The notes: generated by a model not told the origin, from the sequence alone. A stretch of 64,000 nt of DNA from Pseudomonas kitaguniensis (GCF_009296165.1 NZ_VUAZ01000068.1:1-64000); one strand, 5' to 3'. Numbered from the stretch's first letter, positions 1 through 10,365 are shown. Numbers and translations: made by a program.

Positions 1-24
1 TACATGAGTTGACTGACCCACAGC

Positions 25-50
25 CATCGGGAGCAAGCCCCCTCCCACAG
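25..50 (-). repeat. REP-like palindromic repeat, copy 1
   Basis: Read on the minus strand this is a GTGGGAG-GGGG-CTTGCTCCC element, the short intergenic repeat seen in very many copies in fluorescens-group genomes. Related copies lie at 31213-31240 and 63688-63710. It sits downstream of fumC. Nothing else is recognisable in 1-195. Confidence 0.6.
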
Positions 51-195
51 TTTGAATGCATTCTGTTTGGGGGATTGGGCCGGCTTCCGGGCCTTTCAAA
101 AGTGACCCGCTGTAAGAGCGGAACCCATACCAGTTATCACCCAAACAACGGATATGCACTCAAAACCCAAGTCACAAACCTAAACGGCTATACGC

Positions 196-1584
196 TTAGT
201 GCCCCGCTTCGAGCATGTTTTCCGGGCGTACCCACTGGTCGAACTCGGCGTCGGTGAGGTAACCCAGCGCCAGCGCCGCCTCGCGCAGTGTCAGCCCTTC
301 GGCGTACGCCTTCTTGGCGATCTGCGCCGACTTGTCGTAGCCGATGTGCGGGTTAAGCGCCGTCACCAGCATCAGCCCGCGCTCGAGGTGTTCGGCCATC
401 TGCTCGGCATCCGGCTCAAGACCGGCAACGCAGTGTTCCTGGAAGTTGTTGCAACCGTCGGCGAGCAGGCGGATCGACTCAAGCAGGTTGTGGATGATCA
501 CCGGCTTGTACACGTTCAACTGCAAGTGCCCCTGGCTGGCGGCAATGCCGATGGTCACGTCATTGCCCAGCACCTGGCACGCCAGCATCGACAGCGCTTC
601 GCACTGGGTAGGGTTGACCTTGCCCGGCATGATCGAGCTGCCCGGTTCGTTGGCCGGCAACTTGACTTCGGCCAGCCCGGCGCGCGGGCCGGAGCCCAGC
701 AGGCGCAGGTCGTTGGCGATTTTCATCAGCGCCACGGCCAGGGTTTTCAGCGCGCCGTGCAGGGTCACCAATGGCTCATGGCCTGAGAGCGCGGCAAATT
801 TGTTCGGTGCAGTCACGAACGGCAACCCCGACAACGCCGCCAGCTCGGCGGCAATCGCTTCGCCAAAGCCGTGCGGTGAATTCAGCCCGGTGCCGACGGC
901 GGTACCGCCCTGGGCCAGTTCGCAGACTGCAGGCAGGGCGCTGCGAATCGCGCGTTCGGCGTAATCCAGCTGGGCGATAAACGCCGAGACTTCCTGGCCA
1001 AACGTGATCGGTGTGGCGTCCATCATGTGCGTGCGACCGGTTTTCACCAGTTTCATGTGCCGCGCCGAGAGTTCTGCCAGGCCGCCCGACAAGTGGTTGA
1101 TAGCGGGCAGCAGTTGCTTGGTCACCGCCTGCACGGCTGCGATGCTCATGGCGGTAGGGAAGCAGTCATTCGAGCTTTGCGAGCGGTTGACGTGATCATT
1201 CGGGTGCACCGGGCTCTTGCCGCCACGCGGTTTGCCCGACAGCTCGTTGGCGCGGCCGGCGATCACTTCATTGGCGTTCATGTTGCTTTGTGTACCGCTG
1301 CCGGTTTGCCACACCACCAGTGGGAACTGGTCGTCATGCGAGCCTGCGAGCACCTCGTCGGCGGCCTGTTCAATGAGGCGGGCAATATCGGCGGGCAAGT
1401 CGCCGTTGCGGTCGTTGACCCGGGCCGCGGCCTTTTTGATCAGAGCCAGCGCGTGCAGTACCGCCAGGGGCATGCGCTGCTCACCGATGGCAAAGTTGAC
1501 CAGCGATCTTTGGGTCTGCGCACCCCAGTAAGCGTCATCCGGGACGTGAACTTCCCCCAGGCTGTCGGTTTCGATACGGCTCAT
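196..1584 (-). CDS. fumC: class II fumarate hydratase FumC
   Basis: Iron-independent fumarase of the TCA cycle, interconverting fumarate and malate in the cytoplasm. The 462-residue product has normal length for the class. It carries the fumarase/aspartase signature [11 protein letters not shown] near residue 320 and the [11 protein letters not shown] segment near residue 185 that holds the catalytic histidine region. An AAGGAG box lies 8 nt before the ATG. It is divergent from the DUF2059 gene across about 195 bp that should hold both promoters. The neighbouring DUF2059 and bolA genes match, from memory, the fumC2 context of P. aeruginosa, which suggests the second fumC paralogue rather than the sodA-linked one. 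Confidence 0.96.
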   Translation of the reverse strand: MSRIETDSLGEVHVPDDAYWGAQTQRSLVNFAIGEQRMPLAVLHALALIKKAAARVNDRNGDLPADIARLIEQAADEVLAGSHDDQFPLVVWQTGSGTQSNMNANEVIAGRANELSGKPRGGKSPVHPNDHVNRSQSSNDCFPTAMSIAAVQAVTKQLLPAINHLSGGLAELSARHMKLVKTGRTHMMDATPITFGQEVSAFIAQLDYAERAIRSALPAVCELAQGGTAVGTGLNSPHGFGEAIAAELAALSGLPFVTAPNKFAALSGHEPLVTLHGALKTLAVALMKIANDLRLLGSGPRAGLAEVKLPANEPGSSIMPGKVNPTQCEALSMLACQVLGNDVTIGIAASQGHLQLNVYKPVIIHNLLESIRLLADGCNNFQEHCVAGLEPDAEQMAEHLERGLMLVTALNPHIGYDKSAQIAKKAYAEGLTLREAALALGYLTDAEFDQWVRPENMLEAGH

Positions 1585-1778
1585 CGGGCATACTCCTTCA
1601 AGTTCGTTTGCGCAGTTTAGGCCGTGATGGGCCTATGGGGTTCCATAAAAGACTTTTCATCGCATTGAACCCCCGTAAAACCTGGCCGAAGTACGGGTGG
1701 GGTTGAGCCGTGGAGTTTTTTAGGCGCAGAATAGCCGCCCTTGGGGGTAAGACCTCGCCTGCTAGAAAAGGAAACTCG

Positions 1779-2297
1779 ATGACTCGTCTTCGTGCCATCT
1801 GTACCGCGGTTGCTCTGGTTTGCGCCAGCGGCCAAGTCTTTGCCGATACCGCCAGCCACAACGCCAGTGCCGAAGCTTTCCTGACGCTGGCGCACGCTGA
1901 CAAGCTGGGCACTCCGGTGTACATGCAAGTGCAGCAAATGTTCGCCCAGCGTTTCGAACAGACCAAGGCGCCTGCCGCCAAGCAGTCGGTATTGGACAGC
2001 TACCAGGCCAAGGCCAACGCCGCGCTGGACCAGGCCATTGGCTGGCCCAAGCTGAAACCGGACATGGTCAAGCTTTACACCACCAACTTCAGCGAATCCG
2101 AGCTCAAGGACCTGGTAGCGTTCTACCAGTCGCCACTGGGCAAGAAAGTCCTGGAAAAAATGCCGCAGCTGACCCAGCAGTCGGCCCAAATGACCCAAGC
2201 CAAGCTGGAAAGCGCCGTGCCGGTGGTGAACAAGCTGTTGGAAGACATGACCAACGAGCTGACGCCTAAAGCCGCTGCACCGGCCAAGAAGAAGTAA
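1779..2297 (+). CDS. DUF2059 periplasmic protein
   Basis: Product of 172 residues with a clear Sec signal peptide: a basic start MTRLR, a hydrophobic stretch, and VFA as likely cleavage site near residue 23. The remainder is helical and matches the DUF2059 pattern, including a YTTNFSESELKDLVAFYQS segment. The C-terminus is Ala/Pro/Lys rich. The start at 1779 is chosen over an in-frame upstream start at 1710 because it has a good AAAAGGAAA ribosome site and directly precedes the signal peptide. The function of the family is unknown. The gene is followed after 6 nt by the bolA gene, so they are probably co-transcribed. Confidence 0.88.
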   Translation: MTRLRAICTAVALVCASGQVFADTASHNASAEAFLTLAHADKLGTPVYMQVQQMFAQRFEQTKAPAAKQSVLDSYQAKANAALDQAIGWPKLKPDMVKLYTTNFSESELKDLVAFYQSPLGKKVLEKMPQLTQQSAQMTQAKLESAVPVVNKLLEDMTNELTPKAAAPAKKK

Positions 2298-2303
2298 GCA
2301 GCA

Positions 2304-2597
2304 ATGACCATGCAACAGCGTATCGAAACGGCACTTGCCGCCCTGAGCCCGCAACACTTGAGCGTGTTGGATGAAAGCCACCTGCACAGCCGTGGGTTGC
2401 AAACTCACTTCAAGGCCGTGCTGGTCAGCCAGCAGTTCGAGGGGCTTAACCGGGTCAAGCGCCATCAGACCGTCTACGCCACCCTGGGTGACCTGATGAG
2501 CGAGTTTCATGCGCTCGCGCTGCATACCTATTCGCCTGAAGAATGGGCGAAAATCGACGCAGCCCCGGCCTCGCCGACCTGCGCCGGCGGGCACTGA
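2304..2597 (+). CDS. bolA: BolA family protein
   Basis: A 97-residue BolA-fold protein: MTMQQRIETAL start, an HFKAVLVSQQFEG core with the family's ligand-region histidine, and an RHQTVYATLGDLM helix. BolA proteins partner monothiol glutaredoxins in Fe-S handling and can bind DNA to control morphology and biofilm genes. It starts 6 nt after the DUF2059 gene. The tail (SPTCAGGH) is slightly extended. A 12-bp hairpin follows. In related pseudomonads trhO follows here, whereas in this window the Tc locus intervenes. Confidence 0.92.
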   Translation: MTMQQRIETALAALSPQHLSVLDESHLHSRGLQTHFKAVLVSQQFEGLNRVKRHQTVYATLGDLMSEFHALALHTYSPEEWAKIDAAPASPTCAGGH

Positions 2598-2602
2598 GCG
2601 CA

Positions 2603-2630
2603 GCCTCGACCCGCGCGAGCGGGTCGAGGC
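2603..2630 (+). terminator. strong hairpin after bolA
   Basis: A perfect 12-bp stem (GCCTCGACCCGC / GCGGGTCGAGGC) with a GCGA tetraloop lies 6 nt after the bolA stop. There is no T tract, so it may be a weak or factor-assisted terminator. It marks the left edge of the core block before the Tc locus. Confidence 0.5.
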
Positions 2631-2733
2631 GATGTGCGTACGCAGATACACAAAACATCCTCCTGCACCACCCGCACCCATCCCCTCTCACTAGCCTTCC
2701 AGGACTACTTACTCAAAATAAGGTCTTGAGGGC

Positions 2734-5727
2734 ATGTCTAATTTGATCCATCGAAACACGCCGTCTCTGGCAGCGTTCGACCCGCGTGGGTTGATCGTGC
2801 GTAACGTCGACTATCACCGCTCGACCGCACAGGTTGAAGCGCAAGCACGTATTCAACGACAGGTGTTAAGCATTACGGGTTTGCTGATTGAACAGTGGGA
2901 CTCGCGCTTGTTTCAATTGTCGCGCTCGCAGCCCGACATTCAGGCCAATCAACGCACGGTCTACAGTCTGGGTGGGCAAGCATTGCGCACTGACAGCGTG
3001 GATGCTGGCTGGCGCATCACGTTGCCGGGGGCGGCCGGGCAGTTGCTCGAAGAATGGGATGCGCGCGGCGCCCACCAGGTGCATCACTACGATCAATACG
3101 TTCGCCCGGTTGCGGTGTTTGAACACATGGCCGGTGACGCGCAAGCGCTGTGTGTCGAACGCCTTGCCTATGCTGAACAGTCGGATGAAGAGGCTGCACG
3201 TAATCGCTGTGGCCAAGTGCTGCGTCATGATGACGGGGGCGGTTCGTTGTTCCATGAGTTTTACGGGTTGCGCGCAGAAGTTATTCAGCAGACCCGGCAA
3301 TTTCGGCAGGCGTCGGCAGCCCTTGATTGGCCGCAGCCCGATGCACAACGCGACCTGCGCCTGGCGCCCGAGCGCTTCCAGACAACGGTTGGGTTCAACG
3401 CGCTGGGTGAACGCCTGCATCACATGGATGCCAAGGGCAATCGTTTCGAGTACGCCTACGGTGTTGACGGCCAACCGGCGAGCATTTTTCTGTTGCCCAA
3501 GGGCGGCAAGCGCACGCAGTTGATGGGCGAGCGTGGTTACAACGCGGCGGGCAAGGTCATCTCCGAGCGCGCCGGCAATCGCGTGCTGCGTACGATGCAC
3601 TACCGTCAGTTCGATGGTCGCTTGCGCCAGATGACGGCCCATCCGCCAGGGCCGGTGGCGGTGGGTAACGCACTGCAAGACCTGACCTACGACTATGACT
3701 GCGTGGGTAACGTGGTGCGTATCGACGACCGTGCGCAGCCGACGCAATGGTCGAGTAACACCTTGGTCAATTCGGCCAGCCTTTATGATTACGATACGTT
3801 ATCGCAACTGACCAAGGCCACCGGGCGCGAAACCGTCGGCAGCCATGGCGGCCCGGGTTTACCGGCCAGCGTGACGTTCGGCTCGACTGACGACAGCGTA
3901 TGGCGCCGCTACACCCAGCGGTTCAGCTATGACGAGGCGGGCAATTTGCTGACATTGCAGCATGTGCCCAGCAGCGGCACCGGCTTCACTCGCGAGCTTC
4001 GCGTAGCTGCCGGCAGCAATCATTTTTCGCCGCACTCCGAAGGCGGCGCAGCGCCGGGCCTGGGCCGGGGCTTTGACCTCAGCGGCAACCTGCAAGGGCT
4101 GGAGGGCACGCCCGGCATGGGCTGGGATGTGCGCAATCAACTGGTGCGCATGACGCAAGTGGCACGCGAGGGCGGTGACGATGATGAAGAATGTTACGCA
4201 TACGATGCGACGGGGCAGCGCCTCCTCAAGCGACGGGTAACGCACGCCAAGGGCGTGATGCATACGGCCGAGGTGCGCTATTTGCCTGGATTGGAGATTC
4301 GCCATGACAGCGCAACGGGTGAGCAGTTGAATGTACTCAACCTGAATCTGGGCACCACCACTGTGCGGGTACTGCTCTGGGATCGCCATCCTTCGGGCGT
4401 TAGCCAGGAGGTGCAGATACGTTTCGGTTTGTCCGACCACTTGGGCAGCAGCGGCCTGGAACTCGGTGAGCAGGCGCAATTGCTCAGCCAGGAAAGCTAT
4501 TACCCCTATGGCGGCACGGCGTGGCGGGCGGCTAAAAATGCCAGCGAGGCGAGTTACAGGTTTATTCGCTACTCGGGCAAGGAGCGCGATGCCAGTGGGC
4601 TTTATTACTACGGGTTCAGGTATTACGCGCCGTGGTTGTGCCGTTGGGTCAGCCCGGACCCGACCGGCGATGCTGATGGCTTGAATCTGTACGCCATGGT
4701 CGGCGGTAATCCCATCACCGAGATTGATCAGCAAGGGTTGACGGGCATCCCGGCGCTTGAATCGGGTGAGGGTCAAAAAAACCAGCTGTCGTTGGCCAGG
4801 CGCGGGATAGCCAGTATGGGACGTATTTTGCGACCGCGGATAAACGAAGCCGCTTCGGCGGCCATTCGTGATGGTTTAGCAACCTACATCGCCAACACCA
4901 TCGCGACAGGCATCGATCTGGCGGTGTTCAGCAATGTCGAACCCACGCCGCAACGCAACCAGATTCTGCGCTATACCGTCGCGGGGCTGGATGCGCTGTC
5001 CGTGGCACACATGAGCTCAGGGATCGCCGGTAACTGGACGCGTTTTGCGCCACAAATCGGCCTTATTTCGGCAGGCATCGCAGGTATCGGGTACGCCGCG
5101 CATGCCGACGCGCTGGGTTCGCAAGCCGGTGAAGGCTGGGACCCTGTGGCGACCGTGCGGTTGAGCGGGCATATACGCTCGCTGAGCCGGGAGTTGGTGC
5201 GGCAGGTCATCCGCGGGCACGGCACCGGCGTATCCTGGGGCAGCACGCCAATGAGGGCCAGGGTTGGGCGCACCGCCGCATCGACGGCGACCTATGCGGT
5301 CGCAACCATTGCCAATGCGATGTATGGCGCGGATGTGCCCGCGCTGATCAGCCCCAATGTGATGCCCGCAGTGGAAGCCTACGACGCCGCAATGGGCACC
5401 CTGATTCGCGCCGGGCACGAGACGGCCACCCGTGACCCGCATGGCCAAACCCTGCAGCTTCCAGACCCCGTGGCGACGATGCACGGTGGGCTAAGCAGAA
5501 TGTTCAATCAGGTCTGGGCCTACTGGGCATCCACCGGCGTTGAGGCCTTGACCGTCGCGATAACCGGCTTGCCCGTGGCTGCGCAAGGCCGTGGGACTCG
5601 CATGCTGGTGATGGCTGCCCGTGGCGTTATATCAGCGCTGACCCAATGGCGGGGCTTTTTAGTCGAGGTGGCCACGCGCGGGTATGCCTCCCTCGGTGCA
5701 CGTTGGCGCCGAAACGCAGGCGCCTGA
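2734..5727 (+). CDS. tccC: Tc toxin C component (TccC-like RHS protein with hypervariable toxin domain)
   Basis: A 997-residue RHS/YD-repeat protein. Residues about 1-669 form the conserved shell with many YD repeats and end in the RHS-associated core (GFRYYAPWLCRWVSPDP ... NPITEIDQQGL). In Tc toxins this core contains the aspartyl autoprotease that releases the C-terminal toxin, and both conserved acidic motifs (SPDPTGDADG and EIDQQG) are present. Residues 670-997 are the hypervariable region: Ala-rich, helical, ending in a basic RWRRNAGA tail, with no catalytic motif I recognise. The protein should pair with the B component (5782-10365) to form the closed cocoon carrying the toxin. It converges on the tca genes rather than being co-transcribed with them. 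Confidence 0.92.
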   Translation: MSNLIHRNTPSLAAFDPRGLIVRNVDYHRSTAQVEAQARIQRQVLSITGLLIEQWDSRLFQLSRSQPDIQANQRTVYSLGGQALRTDSVDAGWRITLPGAAGQLLEEWDARGAHQVHHYDQYVRPVAVFEHMAGDAQALCVERLAYAEQSDEEAARNRCGQVLRHDDGGGSLFHEFYGLRAEVIQQTRQFRQASAALDWPQPDAQRDLRLAPERFQTTVGFNALGERLHHMDAKGNRFEYAYGVDGQPASIFLLPKGGKRTQLMGERGYNAAGKVISERAGNRVLRTMHYRQFDGRLRQMTAHPPGPVAVGNALQDLTYDYDCVGNVVRIDDRAQPTQWSSNTLVNSASLYDYDTLSQLTKATGRETVGSHGGPGLPASVTFGSTDDSVWRRYTQRFSYDEAGNLLTLQHVPSSGTGFTRELRVAAGSNHFSPHSEGGAAPGLGRGFDLSGNLQGLEGTPGMGWDVRNQLVRMTQVAREGGDDDEECYAYDATGQRLLKRRVTHAKGVMHTAEVRYLPGLEIRHDSATGEQLNVLNLNLGTTTVRVLLWDRHPSGVSQEVQIRFGLSDHLGSSGLELGEQAQLLSQESYYPYGGTAWRAAKNASEASYRFIRYSGKERDASGLYYYGFRYYAPWLCRWVSPDPTGDADGLNLYAMVGGNPITEIDQQGLTGIPALESGEGQKNQLSLARRGIASMGRILRPRINEAASAAIRDGLATYIANTIATGIDLAVFSNVEPTPQRNQILRYTVAGLDALSVAHMSSGIAGNWTRFAPQIGLISAGIAGIGYAAHADALGSQAGEGWDPVATVRLSGHIRSLSRELVRQVIRGHGTGVSWGSTPMRARVGRTAASTATYAVATIANAMYGADVPALISPNVMPAVEAYDAAMGTLIRAGHETATRDPHGQTLQLPDPVATMHGGLSRMFNQVWAYWASTGVEALTVAITGLPVAAQGRGTRMLVMAARGVISALTQWRGFLVEVATRGYASLGARWRRNAGA

Positions 5728-5736
5728 CGGGAGGGA

Positions 5737-5762
5737 GAATGGGCCAGCGCCACGGCCCATTC
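5737..5762. terminator. bidirectional terminator-like hairpin between tccC and tcaC
   Basis: A GAATGGGCC / GGCCCATTC stem (9 bp, 8-nt loop) lies in the 54-bp gap between the convergent ends of tccC (5727) and the B-component gene (5782). It is suited to ending both transcripts. Confidence 0.55.
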
Positions 5763-5781
5763 CTCTATCGACGCACTCGGG

Positions 5782-8700
5782 TCACGGGGTTTTCAACTGC
5801 TTTGATGCCTGCATTTCTTCATCGGTATCGTTTTCGTCCTCATTCACGCTGTACCACGCCCAATGGGTGGTACGCCGCATGAACCCGCCTGCGGTCAATG
5901 TCTGGGTGGGGCGCCCCAGTGGGTCGTAGAATTGCTGGTCACTGTGAGCCAACTCGCGCATCGATTGATCATTGATGTAGCCATGCTTGTTGGCGAAGTA
6001 AGGGCGATAGATACGAATGGCCAAGCCTTTGTTGTTGTGTTCGACACGTTCACTGATGCGCCAGCGCGGGTCGGCATGCACTTGGCGTAGCTGTTTGTGC
6101 AAGGCGCCGGGCGCAGTACCCGGCAGGTCGTCGACCAACAGGTCGCCCTTTTCGTCGACGGCATTGGCCGTACCAGGCTCGGTTTTTTGTTGGCTCTGCA
6201 AGACCCGGCTAAAGCCATCCCAATAGCTCAAGCTCAGCCGAATCTGTTGGGCGGGATCGTCCGGGTAGCAATCGGCTTGCAGCATGAGCCCATGTACCGG
6301 TGTTCGTCCGGCTGCGTCGATCAATGCCTTGAGTTGTTTGTCACTCTCGTTGAGCGCTTGGCGACTGCCACCCAGGCGCAGGCGCGCGCTCATTCGAATA
6401 TGCCCGCTGGGCAACACATACGCCTTGGCAAGCCACTCTGGCTTGACCAGGGCCAAATCGACGCTGCCCATCCAGCTAAACGGAGCGTAACAGTGCGCGC
6501 TGGCCACTTTCTGCAAGACGGCTTTCGGGTTTTCAATGGCAAACGCGGGCGTCACATCCTTGGGTGGGTTGTAGTCTTTCAACGCCGAAAACCCCAGCGC
6601 AAGGCCGTGTTCATGGCCGTAAAAGGTGCTGGCGAGTACCTGCCCAAAACCGTCATAGAGTGCCTCTTGAATGGTGCCGTTGGGGTCGACAATTTTTTTC
6701 GGCAGCAGCGATTGATAGTCGTATTCGGCTTTGGTCAAACCGCCGTCCGGCGTTTTCACCCGAATGATTTGCAGCGCGTAGGCGTCGTACGCCAGCGTTG
6801 TTTCGCCGTGGGCCTCGGTCGCGCGCAGCGCCCTTAAACGATAAAACCGGGTTGCCTTGGCATAGCGCGGGAAGTGCCGGCGGATCGACCACAAGCGATG
6901 GTCTGCAGGCGGCACCTCGCCGTCGAAAAGAAAAAACAGCAGCATGGTGCGGTAGCCGCTGTCCGTGAGCTTTTGCACCAGCCCTGCCGGAGGCTGGTTG
7001 GGCAAAGTCGGCAGGTCTTTGTAGACATCCAGGGCTTTGCCGTCCAGCTCTGCGGTTTCAAGGTAATCAGTCAATGCCTGAGCCGTCGCGACGCCCGGTT
7101 CCAAGGCCTTGCCATGGCCACCGGCTTGCCGATAGTGCTGCACCGACAAACCACTCAGTTCGCGCTTGGCACTGCTCGCCAACGGCCCGTTACGGTTATC
7201 GATGAACCGTTCATAGGCGATGTGCTCAAGGTTTAATCCATCGGCTGCGGGTGCCTTGGGCAACACCAGGGCATTGTGTCGTTGCCGGTAGGGCAAGGCC
7301 AGGCAGCGCAGTTGTGGCTCGTCCAGATGAATATGTTGCGCCAGGGTTTCGCGCAGGTAATAGGACTGTTGCGCGCTGTCATGCGTATCGCGCCACCAGC
7401 GTTGGTGATGTTCATCAGCCAGCACCGCAGGCGGCGAGTCGTCGGCGCTTGTACGGCGGGCATAATCAATCGTGACGCCATGCACCAGGCAGCCATAGGC
7501 ATCTCTTCGCAGGTGGATATGGTGGCGGCAGACGGGATCGTCTTCCACGCCTTCGTATTGATAGCTGATGGACTCCAGCGCTAATGGCAGCAGCCGGGCG
7601 TAGCGCGTGTGGGCGCTGGGCGGTGCCAGTTCGCGCAGCAGATAACGGTGTTGGGTGACCGAGTAGGGCACTGCGCCCTGCGCCGGGTCCGCCGCCATCA
7701 CCTCTACGCGCAGAACCGCCCCGCTGAGTGCATGTGCCGCTTCGCGCAACAGCGACGGCGCAGGCTCGCTGATCAAGTCGTCGTGATGGTCAAGCGGCCG
7801 CACCTGCCCCGTGGCCCGGTACCGGCTTAACAGCGTTGGGCCGATGGCCTTGGCCTTGACGTCGTGAGCGCTATGGCCGAGGGCGGCCATATCAACCGAC
7901 TGGCCGGTATGAAACCACGTCTTGGTGCGCACGGGAGCGCTGAAACCTTGAGTGTTTTCGTTGTTTTTGTGGCTGTCGGTGTCGGTCTGCAACAACAGCC
8001 CGAAGCCGCGAAATTCGCGGTCGGCCCGGTCGTAATAAGCCTGCCTGTAGCTCAAGCGCTGGGTGAGTTGGTTGCCGGTTATTTCATCCTGCCGGGTGTG
8101 TTGGCTGACCAGGCACAGCGCGAAGGGTAACTGGCAAATGGCAGGCTCGCTGTTGGCGTGCCGTTCACGTTTTTCATCCAACCACTCTTGGGCGCTGCTG
8201 CGATACACGATGGATGCGCGTGTGCCCATGTTGTTATAGGTGCGCATGAGCCGCCAGGGCTTCTGGGTGAAAAAGTCGTAGCGCCAGTGGATGGGCGTCT
8301 GGTGGGCGGCGCTGAAGATCAGGCTCGGGCAGCCCAGGCCGATCAGATCGACCAGGCTGACCTGGCAGCGGTCGTCATATTGCACGCCGTCTGGCCACGG
8401 CACTTTGATTGCCTTTGCCGCAAAGCCGTTGCCGCCTTTATTGAGGAAGACACTCAGGTGATCGGCGCTCAAATACAGCAAGTCGGTAGCGCCGCTGCCA
8501 TTGAGGTCGACCAGCCGCACATTCGTTGCGCGGAATGTTTGATAAGGCAATGCCAGCGTGGCGAACACAAACCCTTGGGCGAAACGTCCTCGACCCAGGT
8601 TCGGCCAACATTTCACTTCGTTATGGCGGATACGCACCAAGTGCTGTTGGCCCGTGGCGAGCACATCGCTGAAGGCCACCAGCTCGTTAGGCGAGGCGGA

Positions 8701-10365
8701 AATGATCGGTAGGCCGTCGTCGGCTGTATGCGGCACCTCGATGGCCGGCGCGAAGCCGGATTTTCGGCGATTGGCATACAGGCGCACGCTGCGCGGGCCA
8801 ATCATGGCAAAGTCGTGGGCACCCGAGCCCATCAGGTCGGCCAGCGCTCCCTGGGCATGGAAGAACTCCGACGGAAACGCATCGAAGGGTGTGAAGGCTG
8901 ACCAATTGCGCTGCTCGTCCAGGCTGAAAAAGCCGCTCATGCCCGGTTGTGCAACCAGCCAGTCCAACCGACCGTCGCCATTGATATCGGCCAGCGCTTG
9001 GTGGATGGGCCGTGTACTGTCGGCTACCGGGATTCGCGTCAACGCTTGCGCCGCACCGAAGATCACCTCGTCGCCGGTCTCGGTGTGCTGCGGCCTTAGC
9101 GGCTCGCGGTAATACCAACTTTTGTCAGTGCGATACAACACACCCGGTATGCCCTCGCCATACAGGTCGACCAGTTGATACCGATCGCCGTCATTGAGCG
9201 CGGGCAACGAGCTGAAGGCCTGATAGCGGCGCGGGTCCGACTTGAGCTGGCCCGATTGATAGAGGCACTCCAGCGGCGGGCGGCTCACGCTATTGCCGGC
9301 GCTGTCGAAGGCCTGCTCATGCGCCGCACTCAACAGGCTGACATGCGCGTGGGTGCTGTACTCCAGCAGCAAGCGCTTGACCAGCATTGGCTCGGTGCCC
9401 ATGTGCGTTTCTTTGGGGAAGTGGTGATACAGCAGAATCTGGTTGCACAGGCGCAGCGTGCGTAACTCAAAGCCGAAGGCAAAGTCCGAGCAAGCGTCGC
9501 CGCGTGCCGGCCATGCACGGGCTGGCTGATAAGTCGGTCGCTGATCCGGTTCCAGGGCGCGTTCGCCATAATCAAAGAGCAATTGAAAGTGCCAGCCCAC
9601 CGTCGGTTTATCCTCGGTCTGCCACAGGTAAAGCTGTTCCTGTTCCCTGGCGGTGAAGTTGCCGTAGCAGACGCTTTCCAGGTAGTGCTGGGCGCGGCAG
9701 TCGCGTGGGTAACGCGATTGATCGGTTTCTTTTTTGTAGTGGTAGTAAATGTGCTCGCCGTGGGCGTTCAGGCTTTCCTGCAATAACCATTGCGCCACAT
9801 GGTGCGGGTGGTCGGGATCGGCAATGCGCGCCAACGCGTTTTTGCCGTAGAAATGTTGGCTGCCATCAGCACGTTGTATCAGCCAAAAGCCAGCTTGGTC
9901 GGTTTCCGATCGCCAGTGTTCCATACGGTCGAAGCGGCTCTCGACCCTGGGGAAGTACCGGGTGACCACGTAGGTGGTGCTCAGCGCCAAGCCATTGAAC
10001 GAGGCGGCGCGGTGGCTGATGATCGCGCCCTCGGCGTTGCGTTCGGGTAAGGCTATTTGCGCGTCGGGGCCTAACAGCACATCGTCGATCGTGTAGCCAG
10101 GCACGCCCAGGGACGTACGCCGGCTGACGGCGCCGATCGGCAGCGTCCAACCCAGCCCGAACGGGCCGTTGCCGGCGGTGCTGTGGTATGTCAGCGCCAT
10201 GGCTGGCGCATAGCCGCGCGCCGCCGACACCGGCAAGGCAATTTCAAAGGTTGCCGTACCGCTGGCGCCGACCGGGCCCCAGCCCTTGCCGGTGCCTTGG
10301 ATGGCACCGCCACCTGTGGGCAGCGCCGGGCTATTGATCTGCAGGTTCAGGTTGTCGTCGCTCAT
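5782..10365 (-). CDS. tcaC: Tc toxin B component (TcaC/TcdB-like)
   Basis: Product of 1527 residues, close to known TcaC/TcdB proteins. The N-terminus (LPTGGGAIQGTGKGW, then GTATFEIALPVSAARGYAP) is the SpvB domain. The middle holds FG-GAP/VCBS-like blade repeats (DINGDGRLDW, DLNGSGATDLLY), followed by Tc-B middle and RHS-like regions with YDYQSLLPKKIVDPNGT and YDGFGQVL. It forms the beta-propeller and half of the cocoon that docks onto the TcA pentamer and encapsulates the C component. The start at 10365 is chosen because its ATG overlaps the tcaB TGA (ATGA), implying translational coupling; the longer reading frame back to 10482 would overlap tcaB coding sequence. Confidence 0.93.
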   Translation of the reverse strand: MSDDNLNLQINSPALPTGGGAIQGTGKGWGPVGASGTATFEIALPVSAARGYAPAMALTYHSTAGNGPFGLGWTLPIGAVSRRTSLGVPGYTIDDVLLGPDAQIALPERNAEGAIISHRAASFNGLALSTTYVVTRYFPRVESRFDRMEHWRSETDQAGFWLIQRADGSQHFYGKNALARIADPDHPHHVAQWLLQESLNAHGEHIYYHYKKETDQSRYPRDCRAQHYLESVCYGNFTAREQEQLYLWQTEDKPTVGWHFQLLFDYGERALEPDQRPTYQPARAWPARGDACSDFAFGFELRTLRLCNQILLYHHFPKETHMGTEPMLVKRLLLEYSTHAHVSLLSAAHEQAFDSAGNSVSRPPLECLYQSGQLKSDPRRYQAFSSLPALNDGDRYQLVDLYGEGIPGVLYRTDKSWYYREPLRPQHTETGDEVIFGAAQALTRIPVADSTRPIHQALADINGDGRLDWLVAQPGMSGFFSLDEQRNWSAFTPFDAFPSEFFHAQGALADLMGSGAHDFAMIGPRSVRLYANRRKSGFAPAIEVPHTADDGLPIISASPNELVAFSDVLATGQQHLVRIRHNEVKCWPNLGRGRFAQGFVFATLALPYQTFRATNVRLVDLNGSGATDLLYLSADHLSVFLNKGGNGFAAKAIKVPWPDGVQYDDRCQVSLVDLIGLGCPSLIFSAAHQTPIHWRYDFFTQKPWRLMRTYNNMGTRASIVYRSSAQEWLDEKRERHANSEPAICQLPFALCLVSQHTRQDEITGNQLTQRLSYRQAYYDRADREFRGFGLLLQTDTDSHKNNENTQGFSAPVRTKTWFHTGQSVDMAALGHSAHDVKAKAIGPTLLSRYRATGQVRPLDHHDDLISEPAPSLLREAAHALSGAVLRVEVMAADPAQGAVPYSVTQHRYLLRELAPPSAHTRYARLLPLALESISYQYEGVEDDPVCRHHIHLRRDAYGCLVHGVTIDYARRTSADDSPPAVLADEHHQRWWRDTHDSAQQSYYLRETLAQHIHLDEPQLRCLALPYRQRHNALVLPKAPAADGLNLEHIAYERFIDNRNGPLASSAKRELSGLSVQHYRQAGGHGKALEPGVATAQALTDYLETAELDGKALDVYKDLPTLPNQPPAGLVQKLTDSGYRTMLLFFLFDGEVPPADHRLWSIRRHFPRYAKATRFYRLRALRATEAHGETTLAYDAYALQIIRVKTPDGGLTKAEYDYQSLLPKKIVDPNGTIQEALYDGFGQVLASTFYGHEHGLALGFSALKDYNPPKDVTPAFAIENPKAVLQKVASAHCYAPFSWMGSVDLALVKPEWLAKAYVLPSGHIRMSARLRLGGSRQALNESDKQLKALIDAAGRTPVHGLMLQADCYPDDPAQQIRLSLSYWDGFSRVLQSQQKTEPGTANAVDEKGDLLVDDLPGTAPGALHKQLRQVHADPRWRISERVEHNNKGLAIRIYRPYFANKHGYINDQSMRELAHSDQQFYDPLGRPTQTLTAGGFMRRTTHWAWYSVNEDENDTDEEMQASKQLKTP

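Noticed and set aside
1617..2681. Long minus-strand reading frame (354 codons) opposite DUF2059 and bolA
   Set aside because: It is antisense to two well-recognised genes, with low-complexity Arg/Gly/Leu composition typical of GC-rich shadow frames.
2866..4776. Minus-strand frames of 293 and 305 codons within tccC
   Set aside because: Antisense shadows of RHS coding sequence; no recognisable domains.
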